Positions 32,967 through 41,324 of a DNA stretch of 64,000 nt are shown in pieces; within the stretch, counting starts at the first letter, position 1; each line of letters opens with the position of its first letter. The notes under the pieces are model-generated. The model was not told the DNA's origin and did no database searches. It worked only from the letters and a program-made list of their open reading frames with translations. The translations under genes and the position numbers were made by a program. This DNA is from CAZLHO01 sp964559455 (GTDB lineage Bacteria > Krumholzibacteriota > Krumholzibacteriia > LZORAL124-64-63). Location: positions 11,811 through 75,810 of the forward strand of contig CAZLHO010000008.1 of assembly GCA_964559455.1 (NCBI GenBank), written 5' to 3'.

Positions 32967-34244
32967 TCAGCCCTCGTCGGCGGCCTGATCGGCCCCGACC
33001 TGATCCAGCAGATGGCCCATGCGGGTCTTCTTGGTCCGCAGGTAGGCCAGGTTGCGCACGTTGGGACGGATCTCGAGAGGCACGCGCCCCACGACCTCCA
33101 GCCCGTAGCTGTCCAGCCCCACGATCTTGCGCGGGTTGTTCGTCATCAGTTCCATGCGGCGCACGCCCAGGTCGCGCAGGATCTGGGCGCCGATGCCGTA
33201 TTCGCGCAGGTCGGCGGCGAAGCCCAGCCGGTGGTTCGCCTCGACGGTGTCCGCGCCGTCGTCCTGCAGGCGGTAAGCCTTGAGCTTGTTCACCAGGCCG
33301 ATGCCGCGCCCCTCCTGCCGCATGTACAGGAAGACGCCGCAGCCCCGCTCCTCGATCTGCCGCAGCGCGGCCTCCATCTGCTCGCCGCAGTCGCAGCGCA
33401 GCGAGTGGAAGAGGTCGCCGGTCATGCACTCGGAATGCACGCGCACCAGGGTGACGCCCTCGGGGTCCGGCTCGCCCTTGACCAGGGCCACGTGCTCGGC
33501 GTCGTCGACCGAGGTGCGGTAGACGGCCATGCGGAAGTCGCCGAAGCGGGTGGGCAGCGAGACCTCGGCCTCGCGGCGCACCAGCTTCTCGTGGCCGCGG
33601 CGGTAGCGGATCAGGTCGGCGATCGAGACCAGCTTCAGGCCGAAGTGGTCGGCCAGCTCGCGCAGGCGCGGCACCCGGGCCATGGTCCCGTCCTCGTCCA
33701 TGATCTCGCAGAGGATGCCCGCGGGCTGCAGGCCGGCGATGCCGCAGAGGTCGATGACGGCCTCGGTGTGGCCGGCGCGCTGCAGGACGCCGCCGGGCTG
33801 GGCCTCCAGGGGGAAGAGGTGGCCCGGCCGGGCCAGGTCTCCGGGGCGGGCGTCGGGCTCGACGAAGACGCGCACGGTGCGCGCCCGGTCGGGCGCCGAG
33901 ATGCCCGTGGTCGTGCCCCGGGCGGCGTCGACCGAGACCGTGAAGCGGGTGGACAGGTGCGCGGTGTCGCGGGCCACCATCGGGTCCAGGTCGAGGGCGC
34001 GGGCCCGCTCGGTGGTGATCGCCACGCAGATCAGGCCGCGGCCGTGCTTGGTGACGAAGTTGATCGCCTCGGGGGTCACGCGCTCGGCGGCCATCACGAA
34101 GTCGCCCTCGTTCTCGCGGTCGGCGTCGTCGACCACGATGACGAACTCGCCGGCGCGCAGGGCCGCCACGGCCTCCTCGATGGTGTCGAGCGGCGTCAGG
34201 TCCGTCTGCTCCGGATCCGGGCCGGTCACGAAGTCGTCGCGCAT
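32967..34244 (-). CDS. ribBA: RibBA, bifunctional DHBP synthase / GTP cyclohydrolase II
   Basis: 425-aa fusion providing both riboflavin precursors. The N-terminal DHBP synthase domain has VIVVDDADRENEGDFVMAAE, FVTKHGRGLICVAI and the RAGHTEAVIDLCGIAGL region. The C-terminal GTP cyclohydrolase II domain has VRVHSECMTGDLFHSLRCDC (zinc cysteines), YMRQEGRGIGL and NNPRKIVGL. I choose the second ATG (34244) because GGAAGGA lies six bases upstream of it; the first ATG and a TTG slightly upstream are in frame but badly spaced. Both active sites look intact. Confidence 0.95.
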   Translation of the reverse strand: MRDDFVTGPDPEQTDLTPLDTIEEAVAALRAGEFVIVVDDADRENEGDFVMAAERVTPEAINFVTKHGRGLICVAITTERARALDLDPMVARDTAHLSTRFTVSVDAARGTTTGISAPDRARTVRVFVEPDARPGDLARPGHLFPLEAQPGGVLQRAGHTEAVIDLCGIAGLQPAGILCEIMDEDGTMARVPRLRELADHFGLKLVSIADLIRYRRGHEKLVRREAEVSLPTRFGDFRMAVYRTSVDDAEHVALVKGEPDPEGVTLVRVHSECMTGDLFHSLRCDCGEQMEAALRQIEERGCGVFLYMRQEGRGIGLVNKLKAYRLQDDGADTVEANHRLGFAADLREYGIGAQILRDLGVRRMELMTNNPRKIVGLDSYGLEVVGRVPLEIRPNVRNLAYLRTKKTRMGHLLDQVGADQAADEG

Positions 34245-34267
34245 GTCCATTCCTTCCGGCAACGGTT

Positions 34268-34957
34268 TCAGCCGCCGTAGCGGCGGCCGCGTCCCGAACG
34301 GCCGAAGCCGCGGGCGCGCAGGTCCTCGATCCTCAGGGCCGGCTTCGGCTCGGGCGCCTCGTTCCCGGGGGCCGTCTCGGCCCCGCGTCCCGACTTGGCC
34401 AGCACGTCGGTCTCGATGTTCACCCGGTCGCCGCGGCGCAGGTCGCCGAGCTTGGTCGCGGCCAGGGTGTGGGGCACGAGCCAGACCGTGAAGCGGTCCG
34501 TGAACGGGCCCTCGTCCAGGGTCAGACTGACGCCGTCCAGCGCCACCGAGCCCTTGGGCAGCAGGTGCGCGGCCAGGGCCCCGGGCAAGGCGACGGTCAG
34601 CACCAGCCCCGCGCCCCGTCGCTCGCGGCGCAGCACCTCGCCCACGCCGTCGACGTGGCCCAGCACCAGGTGGCCACCCAACGGATCGCCGGCGCGCAGG
34701 GCCGGCTCCAGGTGCAGCCGGCGGCCGGGGCGCCAGTCGCCGAGCGTGGCCACCCGCCGCGTCTCGGCCACGGCCTCGACCTCGACCCGCCCGCGCCCGG
34801 CGGCGACGACGGTCAGGCAGACGCCGTCCACGGCCAGGCTGTCGCCCAGGGCCAGGCCCGGGGCGCTCAGCGGGGCCTCGATCCCGAGCCGGGTCACGGC
34901 GCCGCCCGCGCGCACCGCGTTCAGCCTGCCGATCTCGCGCACCAGGCCGGTGAACAT
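34268..34957 (-). CDS. ribE: RibE, riboflavin synthase alpha chain
   Basis: 229-aa riboflavin synthase, which dismutates two lumazine molecules into riboflavin. Two homologous barrels are visible: MFTGLVREIGRL with LAVDGVCLTVV in the first, and GHLVLGHVDGVGEV with VALDGVSLTLDE in the second. RVNIETDVLAK closes the second barrel. About 30 extra residues follow, ending in a Gly/Arg-rich tail (GFGRSGRGRRYGG), unusual for the family. The ATG lies one base after the ribD stop. Confidence 0.94.
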   Translation of the reverse strand: MFTGLVREIGRLNAVRAGGAVTRLGIEAPLSAPGLALGDSLAVDGVCLTVVAAGRGRVEVEAVAETRRVATLGDWRPGRRLHLEPALRAGDPLGGHLVLGHVDGVGEVLRRERRGAGLVLTVALPGALAAHLLPKGSVALDGVSLTLDEGPFTDRFTVWLVPHTLAATKLGDLRRGDRVNIETDVLAKSGRGAETAPGNEAPEPKPALRIEDLRARGFGRSGRGRRYGG

Positions 34958-34958
34958 C

Positions 34959-36119
34959 TCAGGCCTCCCCCCCGACCGGCCGCGTCCGCCGCGGGTCGGT
35001 CAGCTCCGCCAGCAGCGCGGCGAAGGAAATGCGGTCGCGGACCTGGCGCAGGTCCGGCCCCAGGGTCGCGACGTCGGTCAGCCGGAAGTCGGCCGCCGCC
35101 GCCGGGGCGGCGAAGGCCGGCCAGGCCGGCCCGTCCCCGAGCAGCAGGGGCGCGGTGTAGGCGACCCAGCGGTCGACCACGCCCGCGGCCAGGCAGGCGG
35201 CCGCCAGACGGGGTCCGCCCTCGATCATCACCACCCGGGAGCCGAAGGCGGCCAGGGCGTCCCGCAGCGCCGCGGGATCGACCCGGCCGTCGCGCTCGGC
35301 GCAGAGCAGCACCGTGACGCCGCTTCCGCGCAGCTTCGCGACCCGGTCCGGGTCCGCGCCGACGCCGGCGCAGATCAGGTCCGGCGCGCGGCCGCCGTCG
35401 ACGTCCAGGCTCAGGTCGCTGTCCACCCAGCCGGCGAGCGGGTCGGCGGCCGGGCAGTCGTCTCCGGCCAGGCGGCCGTCCAGACGCGGGCGGTCGGCGC
35501 GCGCCGTCCCCTCGCCCACCAGCACGACGTCGCACCAGCGGCGCAGGCGATGAACGTCGGCCCGGGCGGCCTCTCCCGTCAGGTAGAAGGGAGCCCCGTC
35601 GAGGTCGCGCGCCGGCGGCGGCGCGAAGCGGCCGTCCAGCGAGACAGCCGTCTTGAGCAGGACGAAGGGCCGGGCGAAGGCCTCGCTGGCCGCGAAGGGC
35701 CAGATCATCTCCAGGCATTCCCGGCCGCAGACGCCCACTTCGACCGCGATCGCCGCCGCCGCCGCCGTCGCCAGGCCGCCGCCGGGGACGCCGGGATTGG
35801 GGTCGGCGACGCCGACCACGAGCCGCGCCACCCCGCTGTCGGTCACCAGCGGGGCGCAGGCCTCGGTCCGGCCGCGGTGGTTGCAGGGCTCCAGGGTGAC
35901 GTAGAGGGTCGCGCCCCGGGCGCGGTCGCCGGCCTCGGCCAGAGCCACCCGCTCGGCGTGGGCCGTTCCGGCGCCCTGATGCGCGCCGCGGCCGACGATC
36001 TCGCCGTCGCGCACGACGACCGCGCCCACCGGCGGGTTGGGCCAGGGACGCCCGGGCAGGCGCGCGGCGAGGCGCAGGGCCTCAATCATGAAACGGATGT
36101 CTTCGGATTCGCGGCGCAT
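34959..36119 (-). CDS. ribD: RibD, pyrimidine deaminase / uracil reductase
   Basis: 386-aa bifunctional enzyme for the second and third steps from GTP to riboflavin. The deaminase domain holds NPPVGAVVVRDGEIVGRGAH, AHAERVAL (zinc His and catalytic Glu) and LEPCNHRGRTEAC (zinc cysteines). The reductase domain starts near 165 with RPFVLLKTAVSLDGR and has VMIEGGPRLAAACL and DRWVAYTAPLLLG. I start at ATG 36119 (MRRESEDIRFMIEALRLA), which fits family N-termini. It is the first gene after the FMN riboswitch. Its ribosome site GGAG sits partly in a hairpin. Confidence 0.95.
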   Translation of the reverse strand: MRRESEDIRFMIEALRLAARLPGRPWPNPPVGAVVVRDGEIVGRGAHQGAGTAHAERVALAEAGDRARGATLYVTLEPCNHRGRTEACAPLVTDSGVARLVVGVADPNPGVPGGGLATAAAAAIAVEVGVCGRECLEMIWPFAASEAFARPFVLLKTAVSLDGRFAPPPARDLDGAPFYLTGEAARADVHRLRRWCDVVLVGEGTARADRPRLDGRLAGDDCPAADPLAGWVDSDLSLDVDGGRAPDLICAGVGADPDRVAKLRGSGVTVLLCAERDGRVDPAALRDALAAFGSRVVMIEGGPRLAAACLAAGVVDRWVAYTAPLLLGDGPAWPAFAAPAAAADFRLTDVATLGPDLRQVRDRISFAALLAELTDPRRTRPVGGEA

Positions 36120-36124
36120 GCTCT

Positions 36125-36137
36125 CCGTCGGGGACGG
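36125..36137 (-). promoter_or_regulatory. Hairpin covering part of the ribD ribosome site
   Basis: CCGTC-CCC-GACGG forms a small 5-bp hairpin whose right arm contains the first bases of the GGAG sequence in front of the ribD start. Downstream of an FMN riboswitch, a stem that hides the ribosome site is the usual expression platform for translational control; the connection is inferred. Confidence 0.5.
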
Positions 36138-36200
36138 CGGCGCCGGATGGCAGGCAGGCGGAACGGACGGCACCGCGCACGGCAACGGCGCCGGGCGTCC

Positions 36201-36325
36201 CAACTTCTCCCATCCAGACTCTCACTGTCGGCCCCGGAATTCCACCGGGTCGGCCCCCGCCGCGCTGCGGAAGGGGTTCGCGGGCTCTGACCGCCGGTGG
36301 GGAATTGCACCCCGCCCCGAAGTTG
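36201..36325 (-). ncRNA. FMN riboswitch (RFN element)
   Basis: A near-consensus RFN element on the minus strand. P1 is closed by CAACTTC (36325-36319) with GAAGTTG (36207-36201). Inside are the conserved blocks GGGTGCAATTCCCCACCGGC, GGTCAGAGCCCGCGA, CCGGTGGAATTCCGGGGCCG and GAGAGTCTGGATGGGAGAAG. It binds FMN and lowers expression of the rib genes when FMN is plentiful. It lies between a TTGACA promoter and ribD, and therefore controls ribD-ribE-ribBA-ribH and perhaps nusB. Confidence 0.95.
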
Positions 36326-36367
36326 TGGACCAGCAATGTCGTACCGGGATCCGCTCCCGGCTTCCCC

Positions 36368-36396
36368 AAGCTAAGATTCCGACCGCCGACTGTCAA
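36368..36396 (-). promoter_or_regulatory. rib operon promoter (TTGACA-N17-TAGCTT)
   Basis: Consensus -35 TTGACA at 36396-36391 and -10 TAGCTT at 36373-36368, spaced by 17 bases, starting 13 bases after the ftsY stop. Transcription would begin about 36 nt before the P1 stem of the FMN riboswitch, giving a leader of about 240 nt. Confidence 0.75.
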
Positions 36397-36408
36397 GACG
36401 CGACGGTC

Positions 36409-37449
36409 TCATTCGCCGGCGGCCGCGTCGGCGCCGGGAGCGCCGGCGAAGAGAGCGTCGACGAAGGCCTCGGGGTCGAAGGCGGCGATGTCCTCGGCGC
36501 GCTCCCCCACCCCGACCCAGCGCACCGGCAGGCCCAGGGTCTCGGCGATGGCGATGACGATGCCGCCGCGGGCCGTCCCGTCCAGCTTGGTCAGGAAGAG
36601 GCCGTCCACGGGCACGGTCTCGGCGAAGACCCGGGCCTGGGCCAGGCCGTTCTGCCCGGTGTTGGCGTCGACGACCAGCAGGGTCTCGGGCGCGCGGCCG
36701 GTCTTGCGCGCGATCACCCGCGCCATCTTGCCCAGTTCCTCCATCAGGTTGGACTTGGTGTGGAGACGGCCGGCGGTGTCGACGATGACCAGGTCGTGAC
36801 CGCGGGCCGCCGCGGCCGAAAGGGCGTCGAAGACGACGGCGGCGGGGTCCGCGCCCTGGCCCTGCTGGACGCAGTCCACGCCGACCCGTTCGGACCAGAT
36901 CCGCAGCTGCTCGACGGCGGCGGCGCGGAAGGTGTCGGCGGCGGCGAGCAGCACCTTTCGGCCCTCGGCCTTGTAGTGGGCGGCCAGCTTGGCGATGCTC
37001 GTGGTCTTGCCGGTGCCGTTGACCCCGACCACGAAGACCACATGCGGTCCGGAGGCGGGCTCCGGGGCGACGGCCTCGGCCGCGGCCTTGCCCTTCCCCT
37101 TCTTCTTCCGCTTGCCGCCCCCGTCCTCGCCGGGCAGGCCCCAGGAGACGCGGGCGACCTTGGGCTTGGCCTCGACCAGGATGTCGCGGAGGTCGGAGCG
37201 GATCACGCGCAGGACGGCGTCCAGATCGGCGTCCTCCTTCTCCTCCTTCAGGCGGCGCTCGATGCTGCGCACGACGCGGGTGCTGGCCGCCACGCCGAGG
37301 TCGGCGGCCAGGAGCATCTCCTCGATGCGGTCCAGGGTGTCGGCGTCCAGGCGCACGCGGCCGCGGAGGAGCCCGCCGAGCCCGCCGAAGAGCGAGTCGC
37401 GGGTCTTGCCCAGCCCCTGGCGCAGCCGGTCGAAGGCGCCGCGGATCAA
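36409..37449 (-). CDS. ftsY: FtsY, signal recognition particle receptor
   Basis: 346-aa SRP GTPase that receives ribosome-nascent chain complexes at the membrane. The N domain (residues ~1-100) is followed by the G domain with VVGVNGTGKTTSIAKLAAHY (G1), AADTFRAAAVEQL, DTAGRLHTKSNLMEEL (G3), LTKLDGTARGG (G4/G5 region) and WVGVGERAEDI. Start is TTG 37449, overlapping the smc stop as TTGA. Between N and G domains is an extra Lys/Gly-rich linker, GGGKRKKKGKGKAAAEAV, not typical of FtsY and perhaps a membrane- or RNA-contacting patch. The long acidic A domain of E. coli FtsY is missing. Confidence 0.95.
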   Translation of the reverse strand: MIRGAFDRLRQGLGKTRDSLFGGLGGLLRGRVRLDADTLDRIEEMLLAADLGVAASTRVVRSIERRLKEEKEDADLDAVLRVIRSDLRDILVEAKPKVARVSWGLPGEDGGGKRKKKGKGKAAAEAVAPEPASGPHVVFVVGVNGTGKTTSIAKLAAHYKAEGRKVLLAAADTFRAAAVEQLRIWSERVGVDCVQQGQGADPAAVVFDALSAAAARGHDLVIVDTAGRLHTKSNLMEELGKMARVIARKTGRAPETLLVVDANTGQNGLAQARVFAETVPVDGLFLTKLDGTARGGIVIAIAETLGLPVRWVGVGERAEDIAAFDPEAFVDALFAGAPGADAAAGE

Positions 37450-40400
37450 AGTTCGGCCTCCGGGAAGTCGTCCCCGGCGCCGCCGTCGGCGGCCGCGGCC
37501 GCGGCCGGCGGGTCGGCGACGGCCGCCTCGGCCTCCCCGGCCGACTCCGGCTCGTCGTCCAGCGTCAGCCGCATCTCCTCCCCTTCGGGCGAAGCGCCGC
37601 CCGCGTCCAGCATCGTGATGCTGATGGCGTCGCGATCGAGCCGGTGGCGGCGCTGGGCGATGGCGCGGCCCAGCTCCTCGTCGTCCAGGCTGTCGGCCAC
37701 GTCCTGGAAGCTGACCGACACCAGCGACGAGACTCCCTGCTCCATCATCGTCACGCCGTAGAGATGGTTGGCCGTCTCCATGGTCAGCTTGTTGTGGGTC
37801 ACGACCAGGAACTGCGTGTTGCGCGAGAACTCGCGCAGCATCTTCACGAAGCGGTGCACGTTGGCGTCGTCCAGCGGGGCGTCGGCCTCGTCGAGCAGGC
37901 AGAAGGGCGACGGCTTGACCAGGTAGACGGCGAAGAGCAGGGCGAGGGCCGTCATGCAGCGCTCGCCGCCCGAAAGCAGGCGGATGTGGTCGACGCGCTT
38001 GCCCTTGGGCTGGGCCAGGATCCGCAGGTCGCTCTCCAGGGGATCGTCCGCCCGCTCGAGCAGCAAGTCGGCGTGCCCGCCCTCGAAGAGGGTCTGGAAG
38101 ACGGCCACGTAGTTGCGGCGCACCTCCTCGAAGGTCTCGCGGAAGAGCTTGCGCGCGGTGCGGTTGATGCGGTCGATCGTCGACTCCAGGTCGTCGCGGG
38201 CCTTCTCGACGTCGGCCAGCTGCCCCTCCAGGAACTGCAGGCGCTCCTTCTTCTGCTCGTACTCCTCGATGGCCAGATGGTTGACGGCGCCCAGGGACGA
38301 CAGCCGCTGCCGGCGCTCGTCGAGCAGGGTGCGGGCCTGTTCCGGCTGGAAGACGTCGCCGTCCCGCTCCAGCTCCTTCGGCAGGGCCTCGGGATCGCAG
38401 CCGCGGATCAGCTCGCGGAAGGCCCCCTTGTACTGCTCTTCGACGCGATCGACGAGGTTGGCGCGGCGCACATCGAGGGTGGCCAGCTCGGTCTCGATCT
38501 CGTGGATGCGCTCGCGGCAGCCCTGGCGCTTCTCGTCGATCTCCTTGATGCGGTCGTACCAGACGGCCGTCTCCTGGTGGAGGGCGGCGATGGCGTCGGC
38601 CGAGGCCTGCACCAGGCGGCGCCGGCGCTCGCGCTCGTCCAGCCCGGCGGTCAGGCTGTTGCGACGCTCGACGATCTGCTCCTCGAGCGAGACGATCTCC
38701 CCGCGTCCGAGCTCGATCTCCTGGCGCAGCCGCTCCTCGCCGGCGGTGAGCTCGGCCACGCTCTCGCGCAGGTGGCCCAGGGCCGCCTCCAGCTCGCGCA
38801 CCTCGCCGATGCGGCGGGAATGGGTCAAGCGCTTGTGCTCGACGTCGGCCCGCGTCAGGTCACGCTGCCGCTCGTCGGAAGCGACCTGCCGACGCAGCTC
38901 GTCCAGACGCACGGAGCTGTCGTCGCGCTGCCTGCCGCTCTGGTCCAGATCGCCCCTCAGCTCCGACATCTGGGATTGGAATCCGGCCACCGACTCCTCC
39001 AGCGAGGCGGCGTCGCGCTCCAGGGCCTCGATGCGGGCCGCGGCGGCCTCGTCGCGGCTGCGCGACTCGGCGGCCTCGACGTGCAGGCGGCTCAGCTCGC
39101 CGTCGCAGGCCTCGAGCTCGGCGCGGGCCCCGCCGAACTCGCGGCGGACCTCCTCGCGGCCGGCGACCGCCTTCTCGCGCCGGGCGCGCAGGCCGGCGAC
39201 CGCGTCGTCGGCCTCGGCGATCTCGCGGGCCAGGCTCTCGAGCTTCTCGGTGCGTCCGAGCAGGCTGACCTCCTCGCCCCGCCCGCGCCCGCCGCGGACG
39301 ACGCCGTCGCTGGTCACGAGCAGTCCCTGCCGCGACAGGCAGACGATGGGCGTTCGGCCGGCATGCGCCGAAGCGGCGGCCAGGGCGCTCGCGTCGTCGG
39401 CGAAGGTCCAGGTGCGGGCCAGCAGCCGGCGCAAATGGCGCGACGCCGCGCCGTCGCCGTGGACCAGGTCCCGGGCGGGAGCGCCGCCGACGGGCGCGTC
39501 GCCCGAGTCGGCGGGGGGCTCGTCGGAGGCGGCGACCAGGAACCCGGCTCGACCCTTGCCGTCGGTGCGCAGCTCCCCCACCAGGTCGTAGGCGGTGGCG
39601 GTCCGGTCGACGACCACGGCGTCCAGCAGATCGCCGAGCAGGATCTCGAAGGCCTCGGTCCAGCCCTCGGCCACCGTCAGACGGTCGGCGAGGCTGCCCA
39701 GCACGCGGGCGTCGCCGGCCCGGGACTGCAGCACCGCGCGCGCGGCGCCGCCGTAGCCCTCGTAGCTCTCGACGATGTCCTTGAGCATCTCGTGGCGCGA
39801 GCGCAGCGACTCGCGGCGGGCCTCGCGGGCGGCCACGTCCTCGGCCAGCTTCTCGGCCTCGGCCTGCAGGTCCTGCTGGCGACGCTCGAGACCGGCCAGG
39901 CGCTCCAGGAGATCGCGGCGCCGGGCGGCGGCCTCGTCCCGGGACGCTTCCAGGACGGACAGGCGCTCGCCGGCCTCGCCGCGGGTCCCGGCCAGGATCT
40001 CCCGCTCCGCGGCCAGGGCGCGCAGGCGCTCGCGGCGGTTCTCGATGCGGATCTCCAGCTCGCGGAGTTCGGACTTGTGCCGGTTGTCGGTCTCGATGAA
40101 CTCCAGGTTCAGCTGGCTGGCCTCTTCCAACGAACGACGCCCGGCCTCGAAGCGCGACTCCTGCAGCTTCAGGTCCTCGGCGGCGGTCTCCAGCTCGGCG
40201 GACAGCGCCTCGGCCTGCGCGGTCAGCTCGGCGCGACGCCGGTCCAGGTCGGCGATCTCGGCGGTGGCCTCCTCGCGCCGGGTGCAGGTGTCCGCCACGG
40301 CCTCGGTGTTCTCCTGCAGCCGTCGGCGATGGTCCTCGATGCGCTGTTCCTGGAGCAGGACCTTCTGCTCGTTCTTCTGCAGATCCTCCTCGAAGGCCTG

Positions 40401-41270
40401 CAGCGATTCCTCGAGCCCGCGCCGCTCGGCCTCGCGCTCGTCGACGGCGGGACGGGTGGCCTCCACCTTCGCGCGCAGCTCGGCCAGCTCGCCGGCGTCC
40501 GCCTCGGACAGCACGGTGAGCTCCTGCTTCTGGGCGCCCAGGTCGCGCTCCCGCTCGCTCATGTCGCGCCAGGCGCGGCCGGCGAGATGCAGGTCCAGCG
40601 ATCGGATCTCCTCGTAGAGACGCTTGTAGCGGCGGGCCTTGCCGACCTGCCGCTGCAGCGAGCGCACCTCGCGCCCGATCTCGTCGATGATGTCGCGCAG
40701 GCGCAGCAGGTCGCGCTCGGTGTGGTCCAGCTTGCGCTGGGCCTCCTTGCGGCGGGCCTTGTACTTGACGATGCCGGCGCCCTCCTCGATGAGCAGGCGC
40801 ACCTCCTGGCTGTTGTCGCTCAGGACGCGGCTGATCTTCTCCTGCTCGATCACGCTGTACGCCGTGTTGTTGACGCCGCTGTCGAAGAAGAGGTCGCGCA
40901 GGTCGCGCAGGCGGACGGGCGCGTCGTTCAGGTAGTACTGGCTGAAGCCGTCGCGGGTGACCCGCCGCTTGACGACCACCTCGGTGAAGTCGATGGGCAG
41001 GGCGCGGTCCTCGTTGGTGAAGGTCAGCGCGACCTCGGCCAGGGTGACGGGCTTCCGCTTGGCCGTGCCCTTGAAGATGATGTCCTCCATCTTCTCGCCG
41101 CGGAGCTGCTTGGCGGACTGCTCCCCCAGCACCCAGCGGATGGCGTCGACGATGTTGCTCTTGCCGCAGCCGTTGGGCCCCAGGATCGCGGTGATCCCCT
41201 CGTCGAACTCGAGGACGGTCTTGTCCACGAAGGACTTGAAGCCCATCAATTCCACGCGTTTCAGTCTCAA
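37446..41270 (-). CDS. smc: SMC, chromosome condensation ATPase
   Basis: 1274-aa structural maintenance of chromosomes protein. The N-terminal ATPase half has LRLKRVELMGFKSFVDKT and the Walker A ILGPNGCGKSN, then RWVLGEQSAKQLRG. Two coiled-coil arms (~170-500 and ~680-1030) flank a hinge near 520-640 (YEGYGGAARAVLQ). The C-terminal half has the signature LLSGGERCMTALALLFA and Walker B PFCLLDEADAPLDDANV. I prefer TTG 41270, five bases after AGGTG, because homologues start at this residue; GTG 41291 is the alternative. About 80 acidic, Ala-rich residues after the ATPase domain are extra. It should work with ScpA/ScpB, not present here. Confidence 0.95.
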   Translation of the reverse strand: MRLKRVELMGFKSFVDKTVLEFDEGITAILGPNGCGKSNIVDAIRWVLGEQSAKQLRGEKMEDIIFKGTAKRKPVTLAEVALTFTNEDRALPIDFTEVVVKRRVTRDGFSQYYLNDAPVRLRDLRDLFFDSGVNNTAYSVIEQEKISRVLSDNSQEVRLLIEEGAGIVKYKARRKEAQRKLDHTERDLLRLRDIIDEIGREVRSLQRQVGKARRYKRLYEEIRSLDLHLAGRAWRDMSERERDLGAQKQELTVLSEADAGELAELRAKVEATRPAVDEREAERRGLEESLQAFEEDLQKNEQKVLLQEQRIEDHRRRLQENTEAVADTCTRREEATAEIADLDRRRAELTAQAEALSAELETAAEDLKLQESRFEAGRRSLEEASQLNLEFIETDNRHKSELRELEIRIENRRERLRALAAEREILAGTRGEAGERLSVLEASRDEAAARRRDLLERLAGLERRQQDLQAEAEKLAEDVAAREARRESLRSRHEMLKDIVESYEGYGGAARAVLQSRAGDARVLGSLADRLTVAEGWTEAFEILLGDLLDAVVVDRTATAYDLVGELRTDGKGRAGFLVAASDEPPADSGDAPVGGAPARDLVHGDGAASRHLRRLLARTWTFADDASALAAASAHAGRTPIVCLSRQGLLVTSDGVVRGGRGRGEEVSLLGRTEKLESLAREIAEADDAVAGLRARREKAVAGREEVRREFGGARAELEACDGELSRLHVEAAESRSRDEAAAARIEALERDAASLEESVAGFQSQMSELRGDLDQSGRQRDDSSVRLDELRRQVASDERQRDLTRADVEHKRLTHSRRIGEVRELEAALGHLRESVAELTAGEERLRQEIELGRGEIVSLEEQIVERRNSLTAGLDERERRRRLVQASADAIAALHQETAVWYDRIKEIDEKRQGCRERIHEIETELATLDVRRANLVDRVEEQYKGAFRELIRGCDPEALPKELERDGDVFQPEQARTLLDERRQRLSSLGAVNHLAIEEYEQKKERLQFLEGQLADVEKARDDLESTIDRINRTARKLFRETFEEVRRNYVAVFQTLFEGGHADLLLERADDPLESDLRILAQPKGKRVDHIRLLSGGERCMTALALLFAVYLVKPSPFCLLDEADAPLDDANVHRFVKMLREFSRNTQFLVVTHNKLTMETANHLYGVTMMEQGVSSLVSVSFQDVADSLDDEELGRAIAQRRHRLDRDAISITMLDAGGASPEGEEMRLTLDDEPESAGEAEAAVADPPAAAAAADGGAGDDFPEAEL

Positions 41271-41324
41271 GCCATCACCTTTCGCCGCCACCGGGGGCCG
41301 CCGCGCGGCACCGTGGGGTCGTGG

